Source: Azolla caroliniana (taxonomy: Eukaryota > Polypodiophyta). Taken from it: a stretch of DNA of 64,000 bases. A program made the translations under genes and the position numbers. The notes under the pieces are model-generated. The model had not been told where the DNA came from, searched no databases, and saw only the letters and a list, made by a program, of their open reading frames with translations. Where the stretch lies: NCBI GenBank assembly GCA_043228905.1, contig JBHGNT010000013.1:17732001-17796000 (forward strand). Reading direction: 5' to 3'. Each line of letters opens with the position of its first letter. The stretch's first letter is position 1. Below are positions 10,276-20,839 of this stretch, one piece after another.

Positions 10276-13200
10276 GTGGCCCATGTGACAGAAAATGCAC
10301 TTAGGATGACCTTGTGGAATTGTAACGGCACACTCTGGGCACACCCCGGCCACCTAGAGGAGATACTAAAGGTATCTGATATACTTTTCTTGGTAGAAAC
10401 ACATCAGAGCCCAAATAGAGGACTCCCACAGGTCAAAGGATTCCGTTGGGAGTCCGCTTTTAGACAAACCTCACGTCGACACACTACTAGGGGATCTGGA
10501 GGTATCGCGATACTGTTTCGTAGAGAGCTACATAATAGGATAGAAATAATGAAGATAGACCTAGAAGCTCGTTTTATGTGGGTGAAAGTCTCCACAAGCA
10601 AAGACCAGGCAGTATTTTTCGCCATTTGTTACTTTCCCCCAAAAGGATCCCGTTATAATATTGGTGGCTTGGCGAGATTAGTCGATGAAGGAATGCCACA
10701 TGGGCCTTCTCCATACGAACCCCTATCGGATGACATAATCCGATATTCTTCCCAAGGAGAAGTATTTCTTGTAGGAGACTTCAATGCGAGAACCCAATCT
10801 CAACAATGCACAGTATTTCAGATGAATAGAAACCTAGAAATGGTAAATGTCGATCCTTTAGACATAGGCACCACACGTAGATCAAAGGATCAAGGTGCGG
10901 ACGCCATGAGCTTTGGCCATCATCTGCTCGAACTTGGCAGTCGGCATCGGATGGTCATATATAATGGTTTAGCTAAGTGGCCAGGTTCGGAAGAGCTCAC
11001 ATGTTTCCCACATGGAGGAGGGGAAAGCACAGTTGATTATCTAATAGGACACCTTGAAGCTACCCACATGATTAACTCCTTCCGAGTGGCCCCATGCCCT
11101 ATTGGCGCAGACCATAGTTTCTTATACTTCGAACTAAAATGTGATATCTCTAAGGTGACCAAGTCTAGTCAACCATGCCATCACACCACAATACATTTCA
11201 CACATGAGCTCTCTGACATATACTCTCAACATGTTCAGGCCCATCTCCCCTCCCTTGATCCCTCCCTACCGTTAGAAAGCCTTAGTACGAAACTCACACA
11301 CATCTTTCACTCCGCAGCAGCTAGCAGTTTCCCATATACAAAACACTCAAATCAAGGTAGATCAAGATCAATGCCACAAAATAAATGGTATGATGAGGAT
11401 TGTAGGGACTTACATAGACAACTTACAGTATCGCAACTCAATGGTAGTATTACCTCCATACAAGCTCGCAAAGAAATGCGCAAGACGACACGTCGTAAGA
11501 GACGAGCGTGGGAGGCATCCCAATATTGGGAACTCTACCATATGCTCATGAGTAGCGATTGCGCCACGGCATGGAAGAGACTACGGGAGCCAAGAACACA
11601 AACACCCATCGAAGATCCCGAAACTTGGCACACATATACAGAGAGACTTTACCAAATTCCAAACCAACCACCCATTCCAATGCCTTCCACACCCCGGCCT
11701 ACCACGGGGACACTTTTCACAACCTCTATAGTCATGAAGGTCATAAAGAAATTACAACATAGGAAGTCCATGGACCACACAGGACTGCGAGCAGAACACA
11801 TTATATATGCGAGAGAGTGCCTAGCTCCCTTGCTAACTCTAATCTTCAATCGTGCCCTTGCGGAGGGTTTTCCACCACAGTGGACTATGAATACAATGGC
11901 CCCCATACATAAAGGGGGGGACCCCATGGACCCAAATACATATATGACCATTATGATAGGCCATACCCTTGCTAAGTTATATGGTGCAGTAATGGAAGCA
12001 GAGCTTAGCGACTATATGGAGACCCTAAACCTTCGTGCACCTGAACAAGTTGGCTTTAGACGAGCCTTCTCCACTATTGATCATATCTTCACACTTAGAT
12101 GCCTAATTGACCAAACTAAGGCTCACAAGAAGAAATTATATTGTTGTTTTGTGGACTTCCGCAAAGCCTTTGACACAGTCCCTAGAGAGCGGTTGTTTGA
12201 TAGACATAAAAGCTTGAGGATACCAGATGATATGGTATGGGCCATCTGCACACTATATGAACAAGTGTCCGGGTGTGTCCGATGCCCAAGTGGCCTATAT
12301 AATCGTTTCACTAGCACTATTGGTGTAAAACAAGGTTGCCCCCTATCACCGACGCTTTTTGGGATCTACATTGATAAGATCACAAATTTTATTGCTCGTG
12401 AGGGAGGCACCGGAGTGGTCCTTGGGGATACGCAGGTTCGTATCTTGCTCTATGCGGATGACATAGTTTTGCTCTCTGAATCCGAACACGACCTACAAAG
12501 GCACCTTAATGCCTTAGATGACTTTTGTGTACAAAGAGGATTGGTAGTGAATCTAGGGAAAACGAAAGTCCTTATCTTCCACGCATCGGCCCAAGTTAGA
12601 GCTAAGTGTCACCTAACTATCTCCCATAGCCCAGTCGAGGTGGTTGGATCATACGTCTATCTCGAAGTCACTTTTAGTGCCCGCTCAGGTAAATTTTCAA
12701 TGACACAGGCAGCGAAGGATAGACTCACGAGAGGACATGCATCCTCTCACTCCTAGAGAGACAATGCCACCAAGCACACTTTCAAGAGCCACGGACTAAA
12801 GGGTGGCTCTTTGACTCATTAGTGACCCCCTCCCTCATGTATGCATCAACGGTTTGGGCTCCAGGATTACCATCTTTCATGTGGACGCAATTAGAGAGAC
12901 CATTGGTGATGATGCTATCACGCCAACTCCGAAGCAAATCGACTGTACCACATGACATTATTAGGGCTGAGTTCACGTTACCCCCAATGTTAGTAGAGGC
13001 ACTTTTTCAACTTGTAGTCTTCATCTCACCAACTTGAGATTGAGAATGGACGTACTAGTGGAGTCCCTAGGGAGGAAAGGATATGTAGGTTATGTCACAT
13101 AGAGATAGAGGATGAGTACCACTTTACATGCAAGTGTCCAACCTATGCCGAGATAAGGGCAAAATACCAAGACATACTTGGTTCATCTCCCACCCTCCCC

Positions 13201-13551
13201 AAACTATTAGATACTCTAGATATAAAGAAATTAGGCAAATACATTCTAGAGCTAAAACAACACAGAGAGAATAAGTTACAAAATGTTGACAATAATGTTG
13301 CTAATGATCATGAACATGTAGCAAATGAAGTTTTTCAGGAACAGGGGGAGACAACGAATGTCGACACACTTGCACCACTCGGCCTTTCCATTGATGAGGC
13401 AGAAAACCAGAGAAGAACCAGACGTCCTCGGGTGCCGGGTTTCAAAGCAACTCGACGTGATGTGGAAGCAATATTGAAAATAAGGGATCGTGAGCTACAC
13501 CGCCTAGAAGCCATGGCTAGGGCACTCTCCACCCACATCAAGACCCTTTGA
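10276..13551 (+). pseudogene. LINE ORF2: APE endonuclease-reverse transcriptase, C-terminal part frameshifted
   Basis: The open part runs to 12756; its first ATG is at 10306 (MTLWNCNG), and codons upstream of it stay open back to the ORF1 stop. An APE-type endonuclease comes first (MTLWNCNG, VETHQS, VGDFNAR, the C-terminal GADHSFLYFE). It is followed by an RT domain (VIKKLQHRKSMDHTGLRAEH, EQVGFRRAFSTIDHIF, CCFVDFRKAFDTVPR, GVKQGCPLSPTLFGIYID, YADDIVLLSES). A frameshift near 12735 moves the reading into another frame (LLERQCHQAHFQEP...LMYASTVWAPG). A second shift near 13020 leads to HQLEIENGR...ICRLCHIEIEDEYHFTCKC, a CxxC...H...C zinc-binding motif. A charged, arginine-rich tail then ends at TGA near 13551. 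The RT catalytic YADD is intact, but the C-terminal frames make this copy probably inactive. Confidence 0.85.
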
Positions 13552-13737
13552 CCCCCCACTTCTTTTCGAGAGGCTTGGGTGGAAATAAAATTAGGCTTAG
13601 TGTATAGTCACTTTCGAGTATACTACGTATTGTACACTACTAGAACTCTTTTAATTTAAGTTCTATTTTTTACTTAATTTTATTTTAGTTATGATGACTG
13701 GATAAATACTCTTTTGTTGTAAACCAATTGTCTCATG

Positions 13738-13796
13738 GGCCAAATTTGGCCTTAGAAGACGTTAATGTATCTTTCTTTCTTTCTTTCTTTCTTTCT
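13738..13796 (+). repeat. LINE 3' palindrome and (CTTT)n tail
   Basis: GGCCAAATTTGGCC (13738-13751) is a perfect 14-bp palindrome that can form a stem in the RNA. About 20 bp further on, a (CTTT)n array of about six units (13771-13796) replaces a poly(A) tail. Other LINE and SINE ends in this window carry related versions of this region. Confidence 0.8.
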
Positions 13797-13799
13797 CCC

Positions 13800-14230
13800 A
13801 AGACAAGTATAAGAAAGCACAAAATCACAAGACTCTCACTATTTATCTTTCAACCATACAACAACAAGCAATCATGAATATGTAAATAGCAAGGAAGTAA
13901 GAAGAAGCTATATGAAAGCAATGATTCTTGAAGAAAAGGTAGCCTATCCACACATGTGCCCCCAAGACTACACGAAATACCTATTGAATAGGGTAATGAC
14001 TTTTAGAGGTAAAGGCTAGAACCAACCAACTTGATCGATATGGTTTGCTTGTGATAAGATAGCATGACAATGTTGCAACTTACACCATAAATATACTCTA
14101 AAATTAAATTTGTGGGATTATTAAATTATATCTTCATAAACACATTCCACTTGTGTTCACTTCCATGGATCCATTTGGTATATGAAATTATCAAAAGTAT
14201 TTCTATGCTAAATCTCTTTGTCACAACCTT
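13800..14230. other. Intergenic, nothing recognised
   Basis: AT-rich flank of the LINE. No gene or structured repeat is recognised. Confidence 0.5.
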
Positions 14231-14432
14231 ACCCTAGTGGCGAGTTGTTTACACTACTAGCACTACGTCTTGGGTGCACGATGTCTTGGGTTCAAAACCA
14301 ATTATCTCAACTCTCTATTACTTCATATATATCCTCTTAATTTACTAGATGACATTATGTCTTGGGTTCGAAACCAATTTTCTCACCTCTTTATTACTTC
14401 ATACATATTCTCTTAGTTTATCGGATGACAAT
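14230..14432 (+). mobile_element. tRNA-derived SINE-like element with internal tandem repeat
   Basis: A degenerate pol III A-box-like segment (ctagtggcgagttg, about 14233) is followed by a good B-box (gggttcaaaacc, 14288-14299). The B-box and the following 70 bp are then duplicated (tcttgggttcgaaaccaa at 14367, same flank tattacttcatac), giving a two-copy tandem repeat of about 75 bp. There is no cloverleaf, so it is not a tRNA gene. Confidence 0.5.
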
Positions 14433-14439
14433 GTGGAAA

Positions 14440-14515
14440 GTAGGGGTTGAACCTATTGACCTCCTTGTCTGCATTGGGCAACCTTACCAACTGAGCTACA
14501 TCCATCAAGGCTCTC
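14440..14515 (-). mobile_element. tRNA-derived SINE head (A- and B-box) on the minus strand
   Basis: On the minus strand, tagctcagttgg (A-box, 14498-14487) and ggttcaacccc (B-box, 14453-14443) are at tRNA-like spacing. The arms do not pair as a functional tRNA, so this is a tRNA-derived repeat head. A CT-rich microsatellite abuts its 5' side (14513-14545). Confidence 0.5.
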
Positions 14516-14559
14516 TCCCTCTCTCTCTCTTTCTCTCTCTCTCACACACAAAACAATTT

Positions 14560-15740
14560 TAAGTTGTCCACTTTAGATCAAATCATGAAGATACTATACG
14601 TAATCATATTGCAAACTCTTATACGCTATATCACTATCTCACTCATTTTATTACCGAATGGATGGAGTGCATGGTTGTCTTGCACTTGTTCTTGATGGCC
14701 TTCTTTATTTTAATGTTTACGAGTTGAATTAGGACTTCACATGCAACACATGATTATGTTGGACAAGGATCCTTTAAATGTGTCAATCTTATTGCCATAG
14801 TCAAGTAAAAGGCTTGCAATATTTACCTTAGCCTAAAAGTATGGAGAAAGTAACTCCAATTTTAATGTTATTGGTGCTAATAATATGTAAAAGGGGACCA
14901 TTGATCAATTAAGTGTTTAATAATCATCATGCCATTGGTTTACATATAGTTTCAAACAAGTTTTATTGGTTGTCCTAAATAATTAGAAATGAATGTACAT
15001 GTGTTATATCTTTAGAAAAGACTTTGCTTATTGCTACACTAGATAATTTGTATGGTACCCCACTTGAAATTTGGATACTAAATACTCAATCCAAATCATA
15101 GTGATGCTCACGCATGACTTCCACTCTCTATTCCTAGCACTCTTAAATCTACTAATGTGAGGAGTGAGACCATTTCTTAGGAAACCTTGATCCATAAATA
15201 GTATCATAATTATATACTATTATATGTTTAAGTATGGATTGAAAAGAACTATAGATTATGTAGCTTTTGTTGAGCTGCATATATAATAAAATGTTCATTC
15301 AAACAAGTGTTTTTCTCATTACCAACCTATTGATATTTCATTGAACTTGTCAAAGTTGTTTCCCTTTGCATATGGAACATGCACTTTGGCTATTATCATG
15401 GTATTAACAAACTATATATCAAATTTTTTACTAGATTATTGATATTTCATTGAAAGTTGTGGTATTAAATTATGTGTCAATGGTTGTTTCTCGTGCATAT
15501 GGAACATGCACTTTGACTATCATCGGCATATCAACTAACTACAATAATGATATATCTCCTTGACCTTTGGTCTAATACTTTTATGCCTTGTGATTCTTCT
15601 AGGATATCTTCTTATCTCCTTTTTTTTTTAAATCTACAATAGTGATGTGATGCATTGCTAAAGAATAAGATTTATGTTTAAACATACCCATGTAGTGTGT
15701 TTTTATCTTTGTATGTTTATGCTAAGCAGACATTGATATG
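14560..15740. other. Intergenic, nothing recognised apart from a short diverged duplication
   Basis: AT-rich. The phrase gcatatggaacatgcactttg occurs at about 15367 and 15496 with similar flanks (period about 129 bp), another diverged tandem duplication. No gene is recognised. Confidence 0.5.
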
Positions 15741-15749
15741 CATCTCTCT

Positions 15750-15935
15750 CTCTCTCTCTAGCCAAGTGGTTGTAACGAAGTAGTCATTGGTTCAAACCTT
15801 GTTATGGACAATTAATACAAGACTTTACAAGTCACTACTCATTTTCACGTACTAAATGAAAATGTTATATTTTTTGTCTCATACATAGATCGTATTTTAC
15901 CTTTGAAGATGATAATAAAATCTATCTATCTCTTA
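15750..15935 (+). mobile_element. tRNA-derived SINE with LINE-like 3' end
   Basis: The A-box tagccaagtggt (15759-15770) and B-box ggttcaaacc (15789-15798) form a tRNA-related head. An AT-rich body follows, then a 3' end (ttttgtctcatacatagatcg ... acctttgaagatgataat) with a tail of TCTA/ATCT units. The last 50 bp resemble the 3' terminus of the LINE at 13.73-13.80 kb (ttgtctcat, palindromic core, gaag, taat, atct). A CT microsatellite borders the 5' side. Confidence 0.65.
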
Positions 15936-16230
15936 GTCTAAATTTCTTGATTTTTGGTATCGATGTCCCACCCTATAATCCATACCCTCTCCATAGTTTC
16001 CATGCTTTCTAAAATCCCCATTCCTTTCCATTCGTATGTAATGTCCCACCTTATCTGAAAATGTTATATTTTTTGTCTCATAGATCATAATTGACCTTTG
16101 AAGGTGATAATAAAATCTATCAATCTATCTCTCAATCTCAATTTCTTGATTTTTTTCTATCAATGTCCCACCTTATAATCCATACCTCTCCATAGTTTCC
16201 TTGCTTTTTCAAATCCCCATTCCCATTAAC
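15858..16230. repeat. 199-bp tandem duplication containing the SINE 3' end
   Basis: The SINE 3' part plus about 120 bp of flank (gaaaatgttatattttttgt ... ccatagtttcc.tgcttt) occurs twice, starting at 15858 and 16057, with about 85-90 percent similarity. Only the first copy has the tRNA-like head, so the duplication came after SINE insertion. Confidence 0.8.
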
Positions 16231-16234
16231 AAGA

Positions 16235-17040
16235 AGACTATACACAACTAAGCAAGCAAAAGTGATCTTTTTGTTTGGTCATGTATTTTAACAAGTGCAA
16301 GACACCAAATTTATAGATATTGTATGAGGTATATGCAACACACTATTTATCATAAAAACAATTTGTAAATATCTATCCCCATAGAGAAGGTTCATTGTAC
16401 CTATAGTAAATGTTGAATATCATCAATAATCCCTAGTATGAAAACTCTAATGAAACTTCATACCCAAAAGGAGCATTCTGATATTAAGTTTCATGTCATT
16501 TTAGGCATTCTAAAGTACCCTCTTCCACTTGTAACTCCACACTGCTGGATCTACTACTATAGCATATAGCAAAATTATATCAACTCTTTCCTACTGTAGT
16601 CATGAATCCTACAAATTACCATCATTAGCTTCTCATTGATGAATGCAACACATTATTGATGTTTATCAAAACTAGTGAGGCCAAATGGAAGATTTCATGG
16701 AATCAAAGGAGAAGTAGTTAACCCTTATAAACACAGATTTCCTATTTTAAAATCAAATAGAAGAATACATACATCCCACCATCATTAGTGTCTCCTGAAA
16801 AATAAAAAGATGGCAACTTTACATTACATTTTTTTTCTTCTTAAATCAGAAAAAATAACTATTTGCATTCTGCTACGAAATTGGATGTCCTAATTGCCTT
16901 ACAATGATGCTGCACATCATCATCATGTAGAAAGAGAAAAAAAAAACTTGATATATCCATTATAAATAAATAAATAATAAATAAAAAAGGAACTAGAAAA
17001 ATATTTTAATAGTCCTATGTTTTTTGGCCGATAGAAGAGG
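16235..17040. other. Intergenic / 3' flank of the HRLI gene
   Basis: AT-rich, no gene recognised. The right part is downstream of the minus-strand HRLI stop codon (17047) and probably holds its 3' UTR; t-rich stretches at 16835-16845 and the aataaata runs near 16965 would fit polyadenylation, without a clear choice. Confidence 0.45.
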
Positions 17041-17046
17041 GATTTT

Positions 17047-19862
17047 TCACTGTGTCTTTGGTTTCACAACTTTCTTCTTTATCCTCTTGGCTGCAAAATT
17101 ATTCATGCCCAGGAAGAAGAGAAGGGCTCCAAAGAGAGAGAGGTTCTGCAAGCCGAGAAGAAAAGCACAAATAAGTAACCATGTCAAAGGCTTTCTTACA
17201 ATCTTCCAATAATAATAAAAAACCTAAGAAAAACCACAAACCCTTACAGAAAAATTAACATAGACAACAAAAAAAAATTAACCCTAGAAAGTCTTCAAAA
17301 TACAATAATTGAAGCTTAAATCCAACATATGAAACATAACCCTAAATCTCAAAAAAGAAAAGAGCTTCAACTCAACGTACAAACAATAACCTAAACCTAA
17401 AAAGGATGAACAAAATACTTGAACTCTTCAAACAAAAACAAATATAAAAACTCATAGATAACAATTTTAAAACGTAACCCCATATCCAAATTTCTTGAAA
17501 CCCTACAGTCTTAAAGCCAATCCGTATGAACTATAGAATAAATCTGTCAATTACCCTGTTACCCTACACATAAAAATGCAATCCTTCAGCTCAGCATAAA
17601 CAAATATGACCCTTAACTTATTCTTGAACTCATTAAGAAAAAAAACATTACCCTAAACATGAAATTCTTAAAACAATAGTCCCTACTATCTTTTCTAACA
17701 TTGGAAACACACAACCATAAACACTTAAAAAAGACAATCCTTCAACTTAATATAGACTTAGGATAACGTATAACTCCGAAGAATACCTGTAAACTCAATA
17801 CAAGAAAGGATAGCTCTATTACCCTAAACTCATCAAATAGAATATATGAACCCAACATAAAAACATAGGCAATCAACAGATGACATTTTCTTCTTCATAT
17901 GTACCTTTAAAAATTGGATAAATTCCCCAGCATACCGTGCACTTGATGGCTCATAATTGTAGAAATCGTGCATTATAGGAGTGACAACCACGAGGAATAT
18001 CAGCTATAAAAGAATCAAAATATGAGCAAGCAAAAAACTGTATAAATGATTAGAGACCTAAAAATGATGAAAAAGGTAAATTGAATATATGTGTTTTGAT
18101 ACCCCAAAAAAAAATTTGATAGAAAGCTATGTTAATTTGGAGATGCTGAAAAGATAGAAATGGGTAGATTTGATATTTTGTTAAAAAGAATTTTATGTCC
18201 TAAATTTTGCATTTCACCTATGAAGTACCCAAAAAACATTTCAGAAAATGATACCAATAGATAAGCTCCAACACTGGTTCCCAATGTGAAAAGGATTGCG
18301 CCAAGGCCTTCAAAAGCTATTGCTGCCATAAGTATGTATTTGAGCTACATGTATTCAAATTTTCAGTAAAAGTTAACAATGTGGATCATATAATACGAAT
18401 AACAATTAATCTACATTCATCATCATAAAGCAAGTATCAATCTGCTATCACCTTACTAATAACAAGGTGTATCACACTAAGAATAATCAAATATTGACAT
18501 GGTATATCATTACCAGTAACAATCATTATCACAACAAGAGCAAGGGGAATCATGATACTGGCAATCATCAATCCACAATCATCTTACAGATAATATGGAA
18601 TACCACAGCCAGAACAATCATAGTAATAACATGGTATGTCATTATAAGCAACGATCATCAATCCACAATCATCATGATAGTTGGTCACATTATAGCAAAT
18701 CATGATAAGAACAATCATCGATCCATGATGGTCATAATAAGAAGTTAGAACATAGAATATGACAATTTAAGAACAACAATCAATCAACAGTAATGGGAAA
18801 ATCACAATAAGATAAACCATGATAAGACCAAGATGGCAATAATTCTTTCTGTTTACCTCGATCTCTGGCACTGAAATGCCAAATGAGGTGGCATGATTCC
18901 TCAGTACATCAAATTTTGGCTCCATTGCCTTCAAAGCACTTCCTCCATCTTGCCCAAAATCATTGATTCTGCCAAGAATAATTTACATTTATATCTCTGG
19001 ATTAATTGATGAATATAGTGCCAAATAGAATTTTAAAGAAAGATAATATTCTGCTTGACATGATTTATCATTTATGTTTATTTTCACATCTAGTTTCCAA
19101 AATAAGAGAAAATATTAACAATTACAATAACAAACATAGCAACTATTACGTTTACTGTCTCCACATCAATCAGCTAATATCATTTCTGCTTCACAAAGAT
19201 GCCAACATATCTAATGGGGAAGGATTTTACAATCATCGGGGGATCGCATTTAATGTCCATGATTAGCAGGAATTGAAGGTCTTTTTGCATCTAATTTCCA
19301 TACAAAGGTAGAAAACAATTGCAGATAGTAGAAAAAACAATACATTAAGAATGAAACAAGATTTGAGATATCTAGATAAAATAAGCACAGAAAAGAGGCA
19401 AAAACAAATACAGAAAAATTATGAGATTTTAATAAATATAGAAAAAATTGGAAGAGAATACATGAAAACAGATAGAAGGCTATATCTACCTTGCAAAAAA
19501 CAAATTGACACATATAGGGAGTTATATAACTGCCAATAAATAAGTGGAAAAAATATGAAAACATAGACAAAGAAGTGCATACAAAAAATGAAGCTAGCTA
19601 AAATAAACTCAGATAAATTAAGCTGGCATAACGAATTATATAAAAAGGATAGAGGAAAATGCACAGTAGAAATATCACAAGTGGAAAGAAAAGAAATTTG
19701 ACCAATTTAAATGCGCAAAGAAAGACAGAGGAAAAGAAAAAATTAATAAGTAAATTTAGTGGAAGGAAGAGAGACAGAGTGAGGTTTTACTTACTTCTGC
19801 CAAGCCGAAAGGATGAAAATTGCAGAGAAAAGAACACGACCCACGAAGGATAAGAAACCCAT
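17047..19862 (-). CDS. HR-like lesion-inducing protein (HRLI / HR_lesion family), 5 exons
   Basis: Exons on the minus strand are 19862..19795, 18968..18857, 18344..18255, 18003..17905 and 17145..17047. They total 468 nt, coding 155 aa, close to the family's usual length of about 158. All introns are GT-AG. The order of motifs matches the plant family named after a tobacco ORF that triggers hypersensitive-like lesions. It begins MGFLSFVGRVLFSAIFILSA (first membrane helix), then INDFGQDGG and KAMEPKFDVL. Next come LKYILMAAIAFEGLGAILF and GTSVGAYLLLIFLVVVTP (central helices), then MHDFYNYEPSS. The last part is NLSLFGALLFFLGMNNF and a basic tail (KRIKKKVVKPKTQ). About four membrane helices are visible. 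The molecular function is not established; a membrane role linked to stress or cell death is family knowledge. Two exons lie inside otherwise AT-rich DNA, and the second and third introns carry simple repeats. Confidence 0.93.
18430..18830. repeat. Degenerate minisatellite in an HRLI intron
   Basis: Irregular copies of a 40-60 bp unit built from catggtatrtcattaya, aacaatcat and atcaatccacaatcatc fill most of the second intron of the HRLI gene. The copies are diverged. A 93-aa frame across it is an artefact of the repeat. Confidence 0.6.
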
Positions 19863-19868
19863 GATGGC

Positions 19869-20150
19869 AGCAGAGAGCTACCCACAACTGCTAACTCTAA
19901 ACCCTAGCTCTAGTTCTCAGATCTAGCTTCTACAGAGAGCTACGGATAAACCCTAACCGTACTTCTCGGAATTGACTTGTATGGAGAGCTGCCCACAAAC
20001 TCAAGTTCACGCCTTAATATTCAGATCTGACCTCTATGTAGAGCTGCCCACAAAACCTAACCTTGATTTGCAGATCTGAAAACTATGGAGAGCTACCCAC
20101 AAACCCAAACTCGCACTGACCCTAATCCTCAGATCTGGTTTCTAAAGTAG
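19869..20150. repeat. Minisatellite in the 5' leader/promoter of HRLI, about five units
   Basis: Five diverged units of about 47-62 bp begin with gagagctacccacaa or gagctgcccacaaa, pass through an aaccctaa-type block and end in cagatctg. They start at about 19873, 19932, 19981, 20038 and 20089. The array begins about 10 bp upstream of the HRLI start codon (minus strand), so it is in its leader or core promoter. The telomere-like aaaccctaa blocks resemble plant telo-boxes. Confidence 0.7.
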
Positions 20151-20505
20151 AAGAAGAAGATGGAGAAGAAAGTAAGTCTTTCTTCAAGTCTTTCAAAATC
20201 CTCTCTCTGTATTTGTGGAGAACTTCTTCTGTATTTCTTTATTTCCTCTTCCTCTTCTTCTTCAAACAAGAAGAAAAACCAGCAGAAGAGTCTTCAAATT
20301 TTCAAATTTGAGATCTTAAGAAAGAGGAGTGCAAAAATGTGATTTGCATTCAAAACAAACACACAAAATGCAAACAAACAAACAAACAAAAAAGCCTTTG
20401 CACTTTTAATCTTTAACATACTCTCATACACACATTCCCTCTCAACGACGCGAAGAGAATGAAACCCCCATATCTTTCCGAGAGACCTAATGAAGGCTAT
20501 GTTGC
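20150..20505. other. Simple-sequence flank, nothing coding recognised
   Basis: GAAGAA, TCTTC and AAAC-rich simple sequence upstream of HRLI. A 60-aa frame starting 20160 is low complexity (Ser/Lys) and is not supported as a gene. Confidence 0.5.
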
Positions 20506-20509
20506 GGAA

Positions 20510-20831
20510 AACCCCCTGAAGAGAACTTCTAAGTTCTCACCAAACTCTAACAAACGAAAAAATAAAACTTTTCGGACATTCAATGGAATCCGCTTTGAGT
20601 TTCCGAAACTTCCCTGAGTACTCCATTGTATTGTAGTAGTAAATTTGGTACCACCAAGGAATCGATTGGGAACCCTGTGAAGAGAACTTCTAAGTTCTCA
20701 CAAAACTCTAACAAACGAAAAAAGAAAACTTTTCGGACATTCAATGGAATGCGCTTTGAGTTTCTGAAACTTCCCTAAGTACTCCATTGTATTGTAGTAG
20801 TAAATTTGGTACCACCAAGGAATCAATTGGG
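20510..20831. repeat. 161-bp tandem duplication
   Basis: gagaacttctaagttctcac at 20521 recurs at 20682, and the whole unit to ...ggtaccaccaaggaatcrat is about 95 percent identical. The unit contains the short inverted repeat gaacttctaagttc. No coding content is recognised. Confidence 0.9.
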
Positions 20832-20839
20832 AAAACATG

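Larger units (their letters stand above)
9070..13797 (+). mobile_element. Near-complete non-L1 LINE retrotransposon (ORF1 + ORF2 + microsatellite tail)
   Basis: The element contains a GTC/CTG-rich leader (about 9110-9290), a coiled-coil ORF1 (9457..10269), an endonuclease-RT ORF2 (10276 to about 13551, interrupted), a short 3' UTR, a 14-bp palindrome (13738-13751) and a (CTTT)n tail (13771-13796). The 5' boundary is uncertain, taken near the sharp base-composition change at about 9070. I could not find a target-site duplication. The tail and palindrome differ from the poly(A) tails of the L1-like copies in this window. The RT signature YADDIVLLSES and the C-terminal zinc-binding region also set it apart from plant L1 (FADDT). 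Confidence 0.85.

Noticed and set aside
14440-14515. A functional tRNA gene on the minus strand
   Set aside because: A- and B-boxes are good but the acceptor and anticodon arms do not pair, so I treat it as a SINE head.
18132-18329. A 65-aa single-exon protein on the minus strand
   Set aside because: It is exon 3 of the HRLI gene read past its donor site into the intron; the spliced five-exon model explains it.
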